Shown in pieces: positions 1 to 12,100 of a stretch of DNA of 64,000 bases. A model generated the notes under the pieces. That model searched no databases, was not told where the DNA came from, and saw nothing but the letters and a program-made list of their open reading frames with translations. The stretch's first letter is position 1, and the number at the start of each line of letters is the position of its first letter. A program made the translations under genes and the position numbers. Source of the DNA: Brachypterus glaber (lineage: Eukaryota > Arthropoda > Insecta > Coleoptera > Kateretidae); the NCBI GenBank assembly GCA_958510825.1, contig OY294047.1:248001-312000 (forward strand), given 5' to 3'.

Positions 1-254
1 AAATATATTTTTTTCAAAGTATATCACGTATTTTTGATTTAAAATAAAGCAGAACCCAACGCCATATTTATTTAATTCAAAAAGTGCAAACAAAAACATA
101 TCTCAAAACATCTAATTTGCAGATAGGACAACTTGTCTTAGCAGGGCAGTATTTATCCAATATCTCTATTTAGTTATTAGTTTTTGCACTTGTTGCAATA
201 ACTCTATAATGATTGTATCTAGAGCATGTATTATCAGATAAGTAAAATTAACTT

Positions 255-850
255 TTTGTATAATTAATTACAGTAAAAGTGAAAGTCTGTATCTCCAAAA
301 CGTTATATTCTAGTAAAAACTGTATGAGACATTTTTTGTAGGGCTTAAAAAGAGCTTTGATTTAAAATATAATTTTTTTGAAATCGGTTTATAAATAAGT
401 GATTTATGCTAAAAAAAAATATATCGAAAACAATGTATCTTACGAAAAAATTGTTTATAACATTTTTTGAGCAATTAAAAAAATTATTTCATATAAGTGC
501 TAAATTAATAAAATATAATAGTAATTAACATAATTATAACCAAAAAAACGCTAAAAACAGAGGTTTTACCCCAATCTTACCCCCTTAACACCAATTGTTT
601 ATCCCCAAAATCTAATCGGCTCTTCGAAATATGATAAAAAACAATATACAAACCGCTTGTCGATAACTTTTTTAGAAATGGAGTTATCGGGTTTACAGAC
701 AGACAGACGGATGCAATAATTTTTTCACTGATTTTGACTCTAAAACGTTCAGAAATTTGAAAAAAAACATGGTCACAGATTTTGACTTTTCAGCAAAGAT
801 TTCAATAGTACTAGTATACTAAGTACTAGTATACTAAGTGCCGATGTAAT
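255..850 (-). repeat. Interspersed repeat family A, copy 1
   Basis: This is one of about seven copies in the window of an unclassified repeat of roughly 650 bp. The strand is given relative to the copy at 14,076. It carries the family's landmarks: 'ccaaaacgttatattctag', 'ttttaccccaatcttaccc', an 'acagacagacagacgg' tract and a terminal 'agtgccgatgta'. The hairpin end is altered by a local 'ctagtatactaagta' duplication. It has no coding capacity. Base pairs 1-254 contain nothing I recognise. Confidence 0.75.
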
Positions 851-1059
851 TTACTATAAGACATTAAATTTTCTAGTGTGTCAAATTTGAAGGCTGTAGT
901 TAAAACGTTTACAAGTTATTGCAAAAATAATATTGAAAGTTCATTATTTAAATACTGAAAATTTCGGATTTATAACGATCTTGACATTATCCTTATCTTT
1001 TTCTAAATTATTTATTGTCCTAAGAATTTTAAAATTTAACATTGAAACCAGCTGAACAG

Positions 1060-1722
1060 TTGCAAGCACCTTGTCAAAACATCGGCACTAGGCACTAATT
1101 TAATACGTTATGAAATAGGAAGTTGTGTGAATAGGCAACCATTAATACACCTGCATAATTTATTAAAGTTTAAAAGTCTCTATCTCCAAAACGTTATATT
1201 CTAGCAAAAACTGTATACAACACTTTTTGTAGGGCTTAAACAGAGCTTTCATTTGAAATATGATTTTTTGAAATCGGTTTATAAATGAGTTATGCCAAAA
1301 AGACATTTTACTGCTTTAAACGTCAACATCTCGAAAAATTCCAAACAATGTACTTTAGGAAAACAATGTTTATAACATTTTTTGAGCAATTTAAAAAAAT
1401 CTTTTTTATAAGTGCTAAATTAACAAAATACAATAATAATTAACTTAATTATAACCAAAAAAACGCTAAAAATAGAAGTTTTACCCCATTCTTACGCCCT
1501 TACCCCCAAAATCTAATCAGCTCTTCGAAATATGATAAGAAACAATATGCAAAAAACCGCAAGTCGATATCTTTTAGAAATGGAGGTTACGAGTTTACAC
1601 CCAGAAAGACAGACGGACGCAAATTTTTTTTTCACTGATTTCGAAAATGGTCATAGATTTTGACTTTTCGGGGAAGATTTTAATACATCGGCACTCTTAG
1701 TAGCACTAAGTGCCGATGTAAA
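1060..1722 (-). repeat. Interspersed repeat family A, copy 2 (near full length)
   Basis: This is a near-complete copy. It begins 'gttgcaagcaccttgtc' followed by 'aaaacatcggcact'. It ends in a short palindrome, 'acatcggcactcttagta' then 'gcactaagtgccgatgta', which can fold as a hairpin. Internally it has the same AT-rich blocks as the copies at 255, 14,076 and 28,013. The end structure suggests a non-autonomous DNA element, but no superfamily can be assigned. Positions 1,723-2,185 hold no recognisable feature. Confidence 0.8.
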
Positions 1723-2185
1723 TATTTATAGGCGAAATAAATAAAACATAGTAATGTTATATATTTTTCTGCATATCTTGCCTTATTCATACCTACACGA
1801 TTTTATTTTGCAATAAATATAATTTTGTAGGTCAATCCAAACCATATGGTTTTATGTTTATAAACATGGCTGTAGATTTTATTTTTATTAAATATAAACT
1901 AACCGCGTTGCCCGTTCTTCGCACAGGCAGATAGTGTTATTACTTCAAAATATTCCTATAAAAAATCTGATTAAAATACTTGGGTATCCCGCTGACTTTC
2001 ATCAGATTCAATAAGGTATTCCTGGAAATGCAGATGTGCTGATTAAAACGTTTTATCATGAAAATACATACTTCTTTAAATTTATAAATTCCTGATAAAG
2101 TTTCATATGTACTTCCTCATCAGGTTACATGAGATTTAATGCGTTTTTATAATTTCCGGTTTTCATCAGAATTTTTATAGAGATT

Positions 2186-3005
2186 AGTCCAGTCAAATAG
2201 CGAGGAATTTCCCATGATAAAATTGCAATAAATGTACACGGGCTGATATTTAGCGAGATAACCGCACTCACCACTAAAATTCAAAATAGCGGACTTTTTA
2301 TAAGGGGCGGTTATATCGCTAAATATGCATATAACGATAAAAATTTGTATAACCAATTTTTTTAAGGAGAAAATTTTCAAAATTTTTTGTTTGGACCGTT
2401 TTTTAAATATAATAATAACAATCTAGTTATAAATAAGGGAGGTAGTAGCCTAAGTGCGTGTAGATAGCTACCCTCCACCCTAATAACCATAGTTATAAAT
2501 ATTCAAAAATGGTCATGTTGCGGGTGAAATTGTTTTTATTTTAGCCAAATTATTCATCCGAGGATGAGCAAACTTGTAGCTCCAGAAATTCTCTATAAGT
2601 TACATATATTACGAATTTTCATAAGTATTTTGGTACAGTTACAGAGGGCGAGTTGCACCCTCTGTAACTGTACCAAAATACTTATAAAGACTCATAATAT
2701 ATTAAAAGAATTTCAAGAGCTACATGTTTGCTCATAAACTCTTTTGTTCTCCTATAAATAATTTGGCTAATAAATCGAAATAACCAATTGTTCCTCCAAC
2801 AAAAATGATTTTATCGAAAATTGTTGGAAATTTAACAAAATTGGTTTGGAGCGCACCCACCCCTAAGATTCAAGATAGTGGACACCCCTTACGCAAATCA
2901 CTAGGTGAAAACTAACAGGAGTGTTCTGTTACCATCCACTACTACCCTTTAAAATATCAGCCCATGTACATTTATTGCAATTTACATTTATTATTTGACT
3001 GGACT
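2186..3005. mobile_element. TIR element family B, copy 1 (about 820 bp)
   Basis: The ends are inverted: 'agtccagtcaaatagcgag' on the left and 'atttgactggact' on the right. Further inside, 'ttgcaataaatgtacacggg' pairs with 'catgtacatttattgcaa'. Internal landmarks 'gcgagataaccgcactcacc' and 'aactaacaggagtgttctg' recur in a second copy at 42,246-43,160. No transposase is visible, so this is a non-autonomous element. A separate foldback sits inside it at 2,543-2,768. Confidence 0.75.
2543..2768. repeat. Nested foldback with a perfect 28-bp hairpin
   Basis: The outer arms are 'agccaaattatt' and 'aataatttggct', with 'gagcaaacttgtagctc' pairing to 'gagctacatgtttgctc'. At the centre, 2,621-2,648 and 2,658-2,685 form a perfect 28-bp inverted repeat around a 9-nt spacer. 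The size and symmetry fit a small foldback or MITE inserted into the family B element. Confidence 0.8.
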
Positions 3006-3559
3006 TTTTGTGGTCTATTGAGATTTTTTTTTTCATGTTTTTTTACAAGAAAACAATGTTTTAATTTAAATAATATTTCTATATAAAAGCTATTATGTAA
3101 TTTGTTATATCTATAATTTGATATTAAAGGCGCATTTCACACCTACGCAAATTAAAATGCTATCTAAAATTTATAACTTGTAAAAAAGTTAAAAGTATTA
3201 AAAAAATTAAAAGTATTGAACAAATGATATTTTGTCAATTAAGCTTTTTATAACAATTTTAAATTGACATTGTGCATTAACGCAAATTTGCATAATTTCG
3301 CACAAATTATTAAAAAGTTAGGCATTAACATTTTTTTTATATTTATACAAAAAACTGTTAGACAATTAAAAAAAGTTGTAAAATATTAGTAAAATTACAG
3401 GGTTTGGCTTACTATTATTTTATATATAGCTATAGCCTATGTAATTCTACAGGTCTTTTATATAATTTATGTATAATTTTACAGATAGCAGAAAAATGTG
3501 GACAAATGTACAGGACCTTAGATATTACAGTAAGTAATATTTACTTATACTGTATAAGT

Positions 3560-3700
3560 AATACTTACTGTCGTAGCTTCAACTGTCACATTGCTCAGTG
3601 AGTTCCACATATAGGCTACTCGGTTTGTAAGAAAATTTTTTCGTGGCAGCTTAGCACATTTTTCTTTGTTGACCTTTTTGTGGCCTCGCAAGTTAGACTT
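3560..3700 (-). mobile_element. Non-LTR retrotransposon fragment (C-terminal end of RT protein)
   Basis: The minus strand encodes a peptide with the pattern RGHKKVNKEKCAKLPRKNFL then NRVAYMWNSLS. This is the characteristic tail of many insect LINE endonuclease/reverse-transcriptase proteins (RGH..K..KxRxxLxRKNFxxNRVxxxWNxLP). Only about 45 residues remain. A related fragment lies at 42,571-42,795. It is a dead, 5'-truncated remnant. Confidence 0.65.
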
Positions 3701-3743
3701 GTTTCTAAAAGGCCAATGCCACCATTTCCTTATTATAATATTA

Positions 3744-4140
3744 TTCACAGCGCCAGTAGAATATACGGTAGTTTCGAATTTTCAAAAAAATTAAAATCGT
3801 CCTAGGCAAATTTTTTTTGGATATAAATTTGTTTCATGAAAAAATAAGAAACTTTTATTTTTTTCAAGTGTCTGTCCGTCCGTCTGTCCGATGTCACGAT
3901 TTTTGTAGCCACGATAACTCAAGAAAGAATAATCCGATCGTATTGAAACTTTCAGGAAAAATCAAGTTCTATGAGGGGAAGATCCCTATTATTTTTGAAA
4001 GTAATCCCCCCAAAAACAAAAAAGTTATGGGGGTTAAACTTAAAAAAATCGAAAAATGCTGAAAGACAATTCCGATTAACGTAATTTTTTCAGGAAAAAT
4101 TACTTTTATTATATATAAGGATCAATTCTACAAAAAAATA
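3744..4140 (+). repeat. Interspersed repeat family C, copy 1
   Basis: It shares, in opposite orientation, a run of blocks with 12,850-13,285: 'attcacagcgcc', 'gtccgtccgtctgtccg', 'cacgataactcaagaaag', 'aatccgat', and 'ttctatgaggggaagatccc' followed by 'tattatttttgaaagtaatc'. An 81-codon open frame across it is fortuitous. Confidence 0.75.
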
Positions 4141-4149
4141 ATAAAAAAA

Positions 4150-4375
4150 ATTGAAAAATTTTGATTTTTTTTTAGTTTTTCGCGTTATAAAAGGCTGTAG
4201 AGATTTCATATTTTGGCTACCCCCCCCCCCCCAAATAGGTGGTGTGTTAGTGGCTAGCCAAAATATATAATCTCTACAGCCTTTAATAACGCGGGAACGG
4301 GGATATTAAGTGTATTAATTTTGGTACAATTTGCGTTATGTAGTACTTGAACGTTCCCTGAGATAAATGTAGATT
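4150..4375. mobile_element. MITE family D, copy 1
   Basis: This is a palindromic element. 'ggctgtagagatttcatat' followed by 'tttggctac' is inverted as 'agccaaaatatataatct' then 'ctacagcc' around a C14 run. It ends 'tttgcgttatgtagtactt' followed by 'gaacgttccc'. Further family members lie at 6,470-6,670, 44,295-44,442 and 47,690-47,852. No coding sequence is present. Positions 4,376-5,970 hold AT-rich DNA, a (GTCT)-type module at 5,405-5,460 and an (AT)n tract at 5,843-5,862. Confidence 0.75.
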
Positions 4376-5971
4376 TTAAGCGACAAGGACCGATGTGTGT
4401 TTTCAATAAACATTTCTGTTAAACTGCTAAAACAGCCAATGTTTGACTTGGTGTATCCTTTTAGAACCAAGCCACAGAAGTTTGTCGATTAAAAAATAAC
4501 GTATGCTTGAATCAACAATATATTATATACAATAGTCAATTCAAGCATACTTTATCCTAAAATTAACAATGGCATATAGATCTATATCTATATTTTTCGA
4601 AAAATGTACATACATGTATATATTGTCCATTTAATCGAAGATTTTTTCGTCTATTTAAAACATTTCCATTTAACCCTGATGTTTATTTCCTCAATAATTT
4701 TATTTATTTCAAGTTTATAAACATTCATATAAGTATAAACAAATCTTGAAGAAATGCAATGCCTCGTATTCCATAGTATAATCTTCACAGTGGATAGTAT
4801 ATGGCGTTTTTTCTTTATACATAAACGGAAAAAAGTTTATTCTTAAAATATTAACCGTTCGAGCGATTTTATTTCTATTGGACTTTTTTTTTCTGAAAAT
4901 TGGAACTTTTCCTTCTAATTTTTATATTTTTTTGTAAGTTAGAGTTTTTTTTTTCAAAAACAGTAGTGTTCTGCCTCTCAAGTGTGCAAAATTAATCAGA
5001 TATTTTCTTGGAGTTGCGATGTAGGCATAAAATACATATTTTTAAGAAAACCTCAATTTTTGAAACATAACTGACATCTCAAGATCCCAAATTATGTACA
5101 CTTTATTTTTTGTCGGAAAATGCAACTTTTCGGACCTACCAGTTCCACGTTTTCAAAAAAAACTTATTTCACTCAACCCTATTGGAAATTCCGTCGTTGT
5201 TCTTCTTTCGTACGTAAAAAAATCGTGAAATATCTTATAAACATTCAACCTTGAATGGGCACTCACAAATGTTACGGCTTATATAAGCCGCCCACCCTAC
5301 CCTATCTTATAAATATGGCTACGAAAAACGCTTTAAACATGCAGCTAAATCTCTCTACACACAGTTGATGTTTTTAATTTCTCATATTGTAAGCCACAAA
5401 AAAAATGTCTCTGTCTGTCGGTCTGTATGCACGATAACTTAAGAACGCTTGGAGCTAGAAATTTATTTAAAGAGTTCGTATTACAAGGAGGGGGTAAAAG
5501 GGGTTAATTTTTGTTTTGCCCTTAACTTTTTTATTATTTACAATAGAGGAAAAATTTAAAAACCACCTAAAAGGTAAATAAAAATTATATAAAAAATGTT
5601 ATTACCATTTTATTCCTGTGTTCGTAAAAATAAAAAAAATGCAAGTTTTTTTGATCCTGGGGTAATTTTTTTAAAGATTTTGGAAGTTTAAAAAACATTC
5701 TATAATACTTTCCTAGCATTGCGTTCTGTGAAGAGTTTAAAAATCGCATAAAATGCTGACTACGACAAGTTTATCTCCCCACCGAAATTCGGTGACTTCA
5801 ATCGTAGGCATCTAGGATTCCCTGAAACTCGTAGAAAAAGAAATATATATATATATATATATTATACTATAATAGTTAATAATAATTATTAACTAGCGTT
5901 ACATACAAACAAACAGACATATTTAGTTAAATATACAATTGTGTTCTATAAGTGATATTTAAAGAAAGAAA

Positions 5972-6149
5972 ATGATCGCGCGCGCCCGGAAAAAATCGCT
6001 TTCGTCCCTGGTAATTTTAATTTTCTTTTGTTTAAAAACTCAAAGTGTGTTCGGAAAAAATGAGACTGTTGTAATGAGTTTACACCCCGCAAGTAATGTG
6101 ACTGTGCAACCTAGGATTTTACTCACTTCGTACAACAATGAAAGAAAAG
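5972..6149 (+). CDS. NRF gene first exon, copy a (signal peptide)
   Basis: It encodes MIARARKK, then a hydrophobic stretch, then QSVFGKNE. It ends one base into a codon at 'G|gtaaat', matching the phase of exon 2 at 8,790. A TA-rich tract and the start context 'gaaagaaaATG' lie upstream. Relative to copy b at 7,149-7,341 the block from 'tttcgtccctgg' to 'gtaaatttaagtaatt' is about 90% identical, and the sequence outside the block is unrelated. The duplication unit is therefore almost exactly the exon. I take this copy as the principal start. Confidence 0.75.
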
Positions 6150-9100
6150 GTAAATTTAAGTAATTTAGTAGGTAGTGAGGGTGGGCGCAATTTTTTTTTC
6201 GCCCTATTATATAGCACTATGTACCAAAAGTTGCCTTTACTATAGAACATAACCAGTAATTTTTTTCATTTTTTTGGAAGTCGTTTTGATTCCCAGCAGG
6301 AGCCTTAAGAAATTAAAAATGTCCAAACTCCACTTTTGTCGAAAACCCTTTTATACCAATTTTCACGAAAATCACCCCCCACCCCTGGGGGTAGAGTTGA
6401 ACCATTTTTATTATCAGATTCACTTTCAGAAATCTCAAAAAACCCAATATACAAATTAAAAAAAAAGTATTACGTAACGCAAATTGTACCAAAATTCTAT
6501 CATTCTCGCGTTATTCAAGGCTGTAGAGATTTCATATTTTGGTTAGCCCCCCTAACACACCCCCTACTAGGGGGGTAGCCAAAATGTGAAATTTCTATAA
6601 TCTATAATAACCGAGGTATGAAGTGTATGAATTTTGGTATAATTTGCGTTACGTAATACATGAACAGTCCCATATACAAATTTTCATGAAAATATGGAAA
6701 ATATTTCCAAATATTTACCCCCTCACCCTCGCGGGGGTGCAGTTGGATTTTTTTATTATCAGATTCGATTTCAGCAACCTCGAAAACCCCTTTAATGCAA
6801 TTTTCAAATTGGGATTAATATTGGTTCATTCAACAATATTTAAAATTTCTTAAATTTTGATTAATTTTAAGCCCCCGGTGGGGAATCAAACCGACAAAAT
6901 TTAAAAAAAAATACTGGTTATGTTCTAGAATAAAGGGAACTTTTGTGCGCAATTTGAAAAATAAAATCAGTAGCGGTCTAGACGAAATTCCTGTAACCTT
7001 AATAAAATTTTGTATACCTGAAATTATAAATACATATTAATAATAATATACATATATACATAATACATATACCTACATAAAAAAGGAGATTCAAAATTAC
7101 AGACCAATCAGTTTGTTATCATCGTTTTCAAAAAAAATTGAGACAGCTATGGCTAGCAGACCGGTAGATTTTTTCACTGTAAACAAACTGGTTTCGTCCC
7201 TGGTAATTTTAATTTTCTTTTGTTCAAAAACGCAAAGTGTGTTCGGAAAAAATGAGGCAGCTGTAATGAGTTTACACCCCGCAAGTAATGTGACTGTGCA
7301 ACCTAGGATTTTACTCACTTCGTTCAGCAATGAAAGAAACGGTAAATTTAAGTAATTCATTTAATGTAAAGTCCTTATCTCAAAGCGTTCACGAGTAAAT
7401 TTTCCGGATAGATTTTTTAGGATAGGTATCAGCATTTTATCAAGAGACATAAAAACAATAAAATTTTTCAATTTTTTTTACTGACGCAAAGCTCTTAATT
7501 TTATATGAATAAAGTAAAACTCTGTAAAGTCTCTTTTTATTTTTTAAAGCATTGTAATTTATGTTTCATACAATTTACGGCAAATTATAAGCAGAGTTGA
7601 TACTTTCATTATAATAACAGGGTCGGACAACAGGAATTTAAATAATTTTTAATTTTTGGTTCGTTCCAAATCGCACCCACACCAAATTTCATGTTTTTAG
7701 GTCGAAGCTTTCAAAAATTTGACTTGAACTGCCATTTGTTGGTGGCCATGGCATTTGCATACGGGATTTTTTTTGTGATTTTGATTTAGAAACTACCTAT
7801 AATTTTTAATTAATATTAGATAGCAGATAGATTATAATATACTTATGTTTGCTATAAAATTGTAAAAGTTTAGGCTTAAAAAATCATTTTTTTAATATTT
7901 CAAACATTAAAATGTATTGAAAAGGGGGGTCGTGTGATAGATCATTTTAAACCTTATATATATATTTTTTGGCCGTATATAATAATAATGAAATTAATCA
8001 TTAAACAAAAATTGTTTTCAACACTTTTTTAACCCCCTCGAAAAATTGGAAAAAAAAATAAAAAATATATGATCTAATAAAGAATTGTATAAGCTTTAAA
8101 ATGATGTATCATTCGACCCCTCCTTTCTTTTAAAAACATGTTGATATCCTAAGCTGTTTAAAAGTTAAAGGGGCGGACTTTTGACACGCACTCTATTTTA
8201 AATGTTTATTATATTTTATAAAGGTAAATAATAATATTTAATTAGGTATTCTCGTATTTTTGTCTCGTAGATAAACAAATGGAAGCGGAAAATAGAACAT
8301 CAAGAATGTTGAAGGACGACTTAAAATAAAGGTTTTAATGTTTTCCCAGAAGAAAGAAAACATTAAACGGCTATCTTTTTTAGACGGGTAGAAAAATGAG
8401 GACTTTTATAAAATAATATAAAAGTCCAAATTGTCGAATTCTTCTGTTTTTCTGTATATTTGGACTTTTACATCGGCACTCAGTGCTACTAAGATTGCCG
8501 ATGTATTGAAATCTTCGCCGAAAAATCTTTGACCACGTTTTTTTCACATTTCTCGACGTTTTAGACCTTCCTGAGTCGAAATCGGTAAAAAATATTACTT
8601 TTTACGTTTCTCGACGTTTATATGAAAAAAACTAGTTTCCGCGAAAAAATCTTCCTCTCAGATCTGGGATTGTTTTTGGTAGAAATCGGGGTGGGTTAAG
8701 GTGGTCAAAAGGGGGAAGAAGTGTTATGTAAAAGGTCATATTCCTTTTAATTTTGTTTTGATTTTGTTATTTTTTTTTGTTATTTGTAGATAAAATAGAA
8801 ATGGATGCAGAAAATAGAACATCAAGAATGCTGGAGGAGGCTAATGACTTAAATAATAACAATAATAATAATAATAATAATAATGTGGATGTCAGTTTTC
8901 CCAGAAGTCTTGACATAATACCCAAAATATTACTAAAAGTGACAAATGAAGAATGCGTTAGAGACACAATGTTGGCCATGGAAGCGATGAAAAGACACGA
9001 GAGATGGACCCTTGAAAGTGAGTACCATAGTAGGGTTTTAATTTATGTTGAAAAATGGGTGTGGTATTTAAGTAAGTAGAAAATCCAAGAACCAGTAAAT

Positions 9101-12100
9101 AATAAATAGAAAAATAATAGTAATTATATACCAAGGTAGAGAAGAAATTTTTTATAGCCGAGCGTAATAAATCCCGTGCTGCGTAGCGTAAATAGAAAGT
9201 TATTTTCGTGGGTTTAATTAGTAAAAATTGCACAAGAACTGAAAAATCTAAAGTGACAGAAATCAATTGTTTATAAAATTTACTCCTAATAGGAGAGAAA
9301 AAATTATTATTGCTATAGGTGAAGAAAATTGATTTCACAGTCTGAAAACATGATAAATAATGGTATGTTCTAAAGCTAGCAGTCAAAAAACAATATTATG
9401 TACACATTTGCTACAAGTTAGCAAAGTTGGACTTACAAGTTCTAATTAAATTATAAATTAACCGCTTTCAATTTTATAAGGAACATTTTTTTACGTTTTT
9501 GTACAATTTTCATTTTTTGTGAGGTATTTCAAGGAATGAAGCTTGTAATAGGAATTAGAATTACGTGTTTTTGTACATTTACAAAAAAATAGCGTTTCCT
9601 GGTTATTTTCTACAAAAAAAATAATTATTTATTATCATATAATCATAATAATTATTATCATAATAATTACGTAAAAAGAGCGCAAAGTACTCGATTTTTA
9701 TGATTTTCTTAGAAATAAAAAGTTTTTTCATTTTATTTAAAGCTTAAAAAAACCTCATTAAATTACAATTATTCTGATATTTACTTTTTTTAACCCTCCG
9801 TTAACCAGGTAAAAAAATTACCCAGTTAACTACGTGGGGTTTATTAAATTAAACCCCAATATAAAATTCACAAAAAATAACTGTTTTTTTTTTCAATAAA
9901 AAGGGTACAGGGTAAAAACCGGTTAAGTTAATCAAATGCCAGTTTTGAGTTAATGCGAAAAAATTGTAGCCTAAGTCTAAGTATCTTTCGTTCCAGTGCG
10001 TGAGACAGGGGGAAAAAGCAGTTAAGTCTGCTGCAATAAACCACCGAAAATAACCTCAGGGTCTATTCTGGTTTCGGGCGATTTTTTTCCGCCTGATATT
10101 CCGATGAATATGGGCGGAGCTACACGGTCTAGGCCAATCAAATCATCAAAAGAACTGCTGTGAAGTTGGCTTTCACGCGTGAATAAAAACTCACCAAAAT
10201 GAGAATAGATACCCTGTGCAGGAGAAAAAGAGGCTAAGTCGGGGTCTTTTCATCGTTTTTTCAAAAAAATATTGTGCAGGGAATATTTCATTATTTTACA
10301 GATTAGCACCCACACGCAAAACATTTTGAAAAGTCAACTTCCTATAATAATATAACATCACGTGTTTTCCAAAAAAGTGAACATGTATAATTAATGCATT
10401 CAGATCAAAAGTAACAAAAAGTGACTTAGCCGGTTTGCCCCCTGTACGTACAGTGGAAAGACCGTACATGTATCCTTCAATTAGACTAAATATGTTTTTT
10501 GTTTAGAATAAATTAATTGGGGTTTGTCACACCCCACCTGGTTAATTAAGGGTTAAACAAATAAGTATAATTAAATATAATACATTTTTTTTAATTATGT
10601 CAACAATCCGCTAGGTAAATAAAATTTCAATGTATTGAACTAATTAATTATAATTAGTAATATTTATTTTTAAAATAATTAATTAAATGATACTTATACA
10701 CGGAAAAAAAAATTATAGCTAGGAGCGCTATAACACACATACCAAGCAAATTATAATCACTTATTATATAAATACAAGGCTTTCTCTTACAATTATGGCA
10801 GTCAGTGTAAAAATTTATATGAAATACTTTAATTGTTTAGTGAATAATAAAATATAACAAATAGTATGGCATTTATAGCTTAAATAGATTTAATTATTGT
10901 CCGTGCTAATAATTTTTATAATATAATAAAATTTCTGTAAATTTATAATAGTGCCTGTAATAAATATAATCGTGTCTGTAATATATATAATCGTTTCCAA
11001 TTTATTTTTAACATTATTAGTTATTGTGTCCCTTATAATCTATAGCTTAAATCACTATAATTTGCCACTGTTACCAAATATCTTATAATGTATAGCGCAG
11101 GGCCCACTAATTTCTTTCCGTGTATGTAATAAATTTGTCTATATATATTTTTTTCTTTTGGTGTACGATTTTACAGTGAAAATTTTTTTGGTATTTTTTT
11201 ATGATTTTGTTTTTTATTTTTTTTTGTATCTTACACATTTTTTATCACAATCTGAGCTTTTTAACTTATAATAAATTATTATAATAATAATATAAATATT
11301 AATATTGTTAAAATTTTACTAACTGGCAACTGTGAGCTGAGGCAAAGAGAAGAGAAGAGGTAAAATATTGTGTGTGTGTTGTATAGCCGGCCACCCAGGT
11401 GTCAGTTAGTAAAATAACAGTAATACATATATCAGTAAAATAAATGAAGGACAAATATTAGTTTGAATGTAAATTATGTGAAAAGAAAACGATGGAAAAT
11501 AACAAAATTAAGAAGAAATTAAAAAAGCAGAAGAATGTCTCGCCTGCCGTAGTAATCATTCTGCAGTATAAATTAATTTTTATTGTTGTTTAAAATTTTA
11601 TTACTACCGCTATACCAGTTTGGCATAAACGTTTTTGGTCCAAATATAAGTATGTACCTAGTATAATACATATCGCCCTGTAAATTTCGAAACCTCGTAT
11701 CTCAAAAAAAAAAATTTTTGGTTACTTTTTCAAAGCAAATTATAATAATTTTTAAAATATTTTAAATACAAGTTTCTTTTGAATTTGCGTTCTGTAACCA
11801 TTTCCAGCGCCGCAGGTAATTTTTTTAGAAATCTGATGGACCAAACACTTTAAAATTGTTAAAAACAAAACAAAATATTATATATGTGAAAAGCCGGGGG
11901 GGGGGGGAAAGACCCTCGCATGTGGCTAAATGCTTCTCGGGTAGAGATATAGTCTTAGGGAGTTATAATTCTTGGGAATATTGTAGGTTTTCTGCAGATA
12001 GAATAAAAATTATAATTGCTAATACTTGAATCCGTAAACTATAATAGATCTATAATGGCGATTTCTCCCGTTAGATTAGACAGGGACAAAAGTTCTACCC

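Noticed and set aside
8958..9386. 142-codon minus-strand frame over NRF exon 2 and intron
   Set aside because: It is antisense to a confirmed exon and Phe/Tyr/Leu-rich, with no motif.
11892..11908. Poly-G run (also C14 at 4,218, G9 at 44,323)
   Set aside because: Simple homopolymers within MITE-like DNA. They are possible sequencing-error sites and not features on their own.
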